This document shows, piece after piece, positions 5,402 through 7,890 of a stretch of DNA of 7,890 nt; positions within the stretch are counted from its first letter, which is position 1, and each line of letters begins with the position of its first letter. The notes below the pieces were generated by a model, which was not told the DNA's origin, did no database searches, and saw only the letters and a program-made list of their open reading frames with translations. The DNA is from Bryobacterales bacterium (GTDB lineage Bacteria; Acidobacteriota; Terriglobia; Bryobacterales; Bryobacteraceae), in NCBI GenBank assembly GCA_003139735.1, contig PLGA01000518.1, positions 317 to 8,206 of the forward strand. The letters are read 5' to 3'. The translations under genes and the position numbers were made by a program.

Positions 5402-6898
5402 GTGACGGGCTCGAAGGTCTACCTCATCGGCGCGGGGCCGGGCGATCCGGAGCTGATCACCGTCAAGGGCCGGCGCATTCTGGAACACGCCGATGTCGTG
5501 CTCTTCGATCACCTGGCGAATTCCGCGCTGCTCGACCTCGCGCCGGCGGCCGCCGAGCGGATCTACGTCGGCAAGAAGAAATCCGACCACCTCATCTCAC
5601 AGGACGAGATCTGCGCGATCCTCATCGAGCGCGCCCGGCGCGGGCTGAACGTGGTGCGCCTCAAGGGCGGCGACCCGTTCATCTTCGGACGTGGCGGCGA
5701 AGAGGCTGAAGCGCTTGCCGGAGCCGGCATCCCGTTCGAGGTGGTCCCCGGCGTGACCACGCCTCTGGGAATCGCCGCCTACACGGGCGTTCCGCTGACG
5801 CATCGCGAGCACACTTCCGCCGTGACCTTTGTGAGCGGGCACGCCGTGGGCGCCATCGATTGGGACCGGGTGGGGATGGCTGAAACGCTGGTAATCTTCA
5901 TGGGACTGACCACCTTCCCGGAGATCGCCCGGGAGTTGACGGCGCGCGGACGTCCGCCCGAAACGCCCGCCATGGCCGTACGTTGGGCCACGCGGCCCGA
6001 CCAGGAAACGCTGACCGGCACGCTTGCCACCTTGCCCGGCCTCATCGCCCGGCGCGGCATGAAGCCGCCCGCCACCATCGTGGTGGGCGAGGTGGTGCGG
6101 TTGCGCGAGAAACTCGACTGGTTTGAGCGCCTCCCGCTGTTCGGCAAACGCATCGTGGTGACCCGCGCCAAAGGCCAGGCCGACGTCCTTTCCGCGCGCC
6201 TTCGCGCCTTGGGATCCGATGCCATTGAGATGGCCACCATTGAGATTTGTCCCGCCGCCGACTACGGCCCGCTCGACCGCGCGCTGGCGGAACTGGGCGC
6301 CTACGATTGGCTGATCTTCACCAGCGCCAACGGCGTCCGCTTCTTCCTGGAACGTCTGGATTGCTCGGCCGTGGACCTGCGCGCGCTGCGGGCGAAAATC
6401 TGCGTCATCGGTCCAGCTACGCGCGCCGCCGTGGAGGCCTTGCACCTGAAAGTCGACCTGATGGGGAAGGATTACGTGGCGGAAGGGCTGGTTGAGGCCT
6501 TCCGTACGTACGATCTGGCCGGCCGGCGCGTCCTGTTGCCGCGGGCGGCCGTGGCGCGCGACCTGGTCCCGGCGGAATTGGCGCGGCGCGGCGCGCGGGT
6601 GGACGTAGTGGAAGCCTACCGCACCATGGTTCCGCCGGGCGCCGCCGTGCAAGCGCGCGAGGTTTTCGGCGCCGGGCGCAAGCCGGACGCGATCGCCTTC
6701 ACCAGCTCCTCCACGGTGCGGAACTTCGTGGAGATGGCTGGGGCGGCTTCGCTCCAGGGCGTCCAGGTTGTCTCCATCGGGCCCGTGACCACCGAAACCG
6801 CCTATGAACTGGGCATTGAGGCGGCGGCTACGGCGCGCGTCTTCACCATCGACGGACTAGTTGAAGCGATACTTGAGATTTATCATCCAACCGCATGA
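5402..6898 (+). CDS. cobA-hemD: Fused uroporphyrinogen-III C-methyltransferase / uroporphyrinogen-III synthase
   Basis: This 498-residue protein joins two successive enzymes. Residues about 4-240 are SAM-dependent uroporphyrinogen-III C-methyltransferase (SUMT, CobA): VYLIGAGPGDPELIT (6-20), VVRLKGGDPFIFGRGGEE (84-101), VVPGVTTPLGIAAYTGVPLTHRE (114-136) and the late MAVRWATRPDQ stretch (191-201). It methylates uroporphyrinogen III at C2 and C7 to precorrin-2, for siroheme or cobalamin. Residues about 247-498 are uroporphyrinogen-III synthase (HemD), which cyclises hydroxymethylbilane: GKRIVVTRAKGQA (248-260), DWLIFTSANGVRFF (302-315), ICVIGPATRAA (333-343), IAFTSSSTVRNF (431-442) and VSIGPVTTETAYELGI (457-472). 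The linker is very short. The start is GTG at 5402, since conserved sequence follows immediately; no convincing ribosome binding site precedes it, and the repeat element ends 15 bp upstream. The next gene overlaps by ATGA. Such fusions are known in several phyla. It supplies the ring-closing step after HemC. Confidence 0.96.
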   Translation: MTGSKVYLIGAGPGDPELITVKGRRILEHADVVLFDHLANSALLDLAPAAAERIYVGKKKSDHLISQDEICAILIERARRGLNVVRLKGGDPFIFGRGGEEAEALAGAGIPFEVVPGVTTPLGIAAYTGVPLTHREHTSAVTFVSGHAVGAIDWDRVGMAETLVIFMGLTTFPEIARELTARGRPPETPAMAVRWATRPDQETLTGTLATLPGLIARRGMKPPATIVVGEVVRLREKLDWFERLPLFGKRIVVTRAKGQADVLSARLRALGSDAIEMATIEICPAADYGPLDRALAELGAYDWLIFTSANGVRFFLERLDCSAVDLRALRAKICVIGPATRAAVEALHLKVDLMGKDYVAEGLVEAFRTYDLAGRRVLLPRAAVARDLVPAELARRGARVDVVEAYRTMVPPGAAVQAREVFGAGRKPDAIAFTSSSTVRNFVEMAGAASLQGVQVVSIGPVTTETAYELGIEAAATARVFTIDGLVEAILEIYHPTA

Positions 6899-7506
6899 AA
6901 CCTCATATCATCGGCATCGCCGGCCCATCCAGTTCCGGGAAGACCGAGTTGGCGCGGCGGCTGGTCGCGGAACTGCCCGGCACGGCCATCGTATCTCTCG
7001 ATTCCTACTATCGCGGACGGCAGGAGCTGCCGTTCGAGGAACGCGAGAAGTTGAATTTCGACCACCCCGACGCGCTCGAATGGGAGCTGCTTCAGGAGCA
7101 TCTTCAGGCCATCGGGGAAGGCCGCGCATTCGAGGAACCCGTGTACTCTTTCGCGCGCCACGTCCGCATCGCCGGGACCAGGCGCATCGAACCCGCCGAG
7201 TTTCTGATTGTGGAGGGCCTCTTCGTGCTGTACTGGCCCGAGCTGCGCGCCATCCTGGACACGAAAGTGTACGTATGGACCGATCCGGAGGTCTGCTACC
7301 GGCGCCGCATGGCGCGCGACGTGGCGGAGCGCGGCCGCACGCCCGAGTATGTGCGCGCGCAGTACGAGCGCACCGTGTGCCCCGGCGCGGAACAGTTTGT
7401 TTGCCCGACCAGGGAGTACGCCGACCTGGTGGTTTCCGGCGAAAAGCCGTTTGAGGAATCCGTTGGGGCGGTTCTGAGGGCGTTGGACGCGGTAGTTGCC
7501 AGGTAA
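6895..7506 (+). CDS. udk: Uridine kinase-like P-loop kinase
   Basis: The 203-residue protein matches uridine/cytidine kinase, which phosphorylates uridine or cytidine to the monophosphate with ATP or GTP in pyrimidine salvage. Seen in order: Walker A GPSSSGKT (10-17), SLDSYY with the catalytic-type Asp36 (34-39), NFDHPDA (54-60), PVYSFARHVR (82-91), the Walker B-like FLIVEG (103-108), and the lid RDVAERGR (141-148). Then come AQYERTVCP (155-163) and REYADLVV (173-180). E. coli Udk is slightly longer (about 213 residues). Phosphoribulokinase and pantothenate kinase share the fold, but the SLDSYY, NFDHPDA and ERGR motifs favour uridine kinase; the exact nucleoside is not certain. Its ATG overlaps the cobA-hemD stop (ATGA), so it is likely coupled to the tetrapyrrole operon, though no metabolic link is obvious. 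It ends one base from the convergent gene. Confidence 0.88.
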   Translation: MKPHIIGIAGPSSSGKTELARRLVAELPGTAIVSLDSYYRGRQELPFEEREKLNFDHPDALEWELLQEHLQAIGEGRAFEEPVYSFARHVRIAGTRRIEPAEFLIVEGLFVLYWPELRAILDTKVYVWTDPEVCYRRRMARDVAERGRTPEYVRAQYERTVCPGAEQFVCPTREYADLVVSGEKPFEESVGAVLRALDAVVAR

Positions 7507-7507
7507 T

Positions 7508-7876
7508 CTAATCGTCGAATTCCCAGCCGCGGAACCGATGCTGGTGCTCGGCCATGTCGACCCGCTTGCCGCGGAACCGCACACCTTCCATGTCGAGGCG
7601 CGTGCGCTGTTCGAGGCCGGCTTCGTACTTCAGCTTGATCGCGCCCCCCGCGCCCACGACCCGCTGCCAGGGTAGCGCGTTGCCCTCCGTGCGCAGCAAT
7701 TGCGCCACATGACGATGGTAGAGCGGATAGCCGGACGCGGCGGCCACTTGCCCGTAGGTGGCCACCTTGCCCTTTGGAATCTGCCGAATGGTCTTGCGCA
7801 TGGCCGCGTCGCGTTTGGCGTTGCGGGGCGCGCGCAACAATCGTCGGGCGGCTTCCCGTGCAGTCAGTCTCCGCAT
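7508..7876 (-). CDS. Alkyltransferase-like (ATL) DNA-binding protein, MGMT family without active Cys
   Basis: The 122-residue protein matches the C-terminal DNA-binding domain of O6-alkylguanine-DNA alkyltransferase: IRQIPKGKVATYGQVAAASG (30-49), a recognition-helix region HRHVAQLLR (54-62), then LPWQRVVGAGGAIKL (68-82) and EQRTRLDMEGV (89-99). At the usual PCHRV position it has PWQRV (69-73), and the protein has no cysteine at all, so it cannot accept alkyl groups. That is the hallmark of ATL proteins, which bind O6-alkylguanine lesions, flip the base and hand over to nucleotide excision repair. Tyr41 and Arg55 align with the base-flipping Tyr and Arg of MGMT. The ATG at 7876 has AAGG six nt upstream. 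The domain itself would fit a start at Met26 (7801), making residues 1-25 an extra Arg-rich tail. No in-frame stop lies between 7876 and the window edge, so a longer N-terminus is not excluded. Confidence 0.87.
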   Translation of the reverse strand: MRRLTAREAARRLLRAPRNAKRDAAMRKTIRQIPKGKVATYGQVAAASGYPLYHRHVAQLLRTEGNALPWQRVVGAGGAIKLKYEAGLEQRTRLDMEGVRFRGKRVDMAEHQHRFRGWEFDD

Positions 7877-7890
7877 CGCCGGCCTTACGG

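Noticed and set aside
5196..5405. A true protein gene of 69 codons between hemC and cobA-hemD
   Set aside because: Nearly all of it lies in the palindromic repeat and it has no family similarity that I recognise. It is reported as a possible coupling frame and not as a gene.
5597..6652. A 351-codon minus-strand frame opposite cobA-hemD
   Set aside because: The plus strand encodes both SUMT and HemD motifs throughout; the antisense frame has shadow composition and no motif.

Overview
This GC-rich 7.9 kb window reads as a bacterial chromosome. An acidobacterium of the Bryobacteraceae/Solibacter type is my best guess, from three things: a secreted GH29 fucosidase, the HemX-HemA-HemC-CobA/HemD gene order, and a dispersed-type palindromic intergenic repeat that I recall from such genomes. 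This is inference from memory; the window contains no rRNA or marker gene to settle it. All genes look intact. Only the first is certainly cut by the window edge.

Layout. Minus strand, 1-2079: a secreted alpha-L-fucosidase gene followed 13 bp later by an FAD-dependent oxidoreductase that runs off the left edge. A 138 bp divergent intergenic region (2080-2217) holds a strong 28 bp dyad and a plausible promoter. Plus strand, 2218-7506: a compact five-gene operon. It encodes a HemX/YpjD-type CcsA-family membrane protein, glutamyl-tRNA reductase (hemA), hydroxymethylbilane synthase (hemC), a fused uroporphyrinogen-III C-methyltransferase/uroporphyrinogen-III synthase (cobA-hemD) and a uridine kinase-like P-loop kinase. 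Minus strand, 7508-7876: an alkyltransferase-like (ATL) DNA-repair protein, convergent with the kinase gene and separated from it by one base.

The operon covers several steps of the C5 tetrapyrrole pathway: HemA reduces glutamyl-tRNA, HemC builds hydroxymethylbilane, and the HemD half closes the ring to uroporphyrinogen III. The CobA half methylates that product towards precorrin-2 for siroheme or cobalamin. hemB and hemL are needed in between and are not in this window. Genes meet at ATGA overlaps (hemX/hemA and cobA-hemD/udk) or a 1-base gap (hemA/hemC). The exception is the hemC to cobA-hemD junction, which is split by a 172 bp compound palindrome.

Most of the window is housekeeping. The least ordinary parts are that palindrome (two 44 nt inverted arms, each holding a compensated 8 bp hairpin, one followed by a T-rich tract, and an open frame linking hemC to cobA-hemD through it), the dyad in the divergent promoter region, and a HemX-like protein without the CcsA heme-handling motif. 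I found no sign of a wholly new defence, mobile or RNA system.
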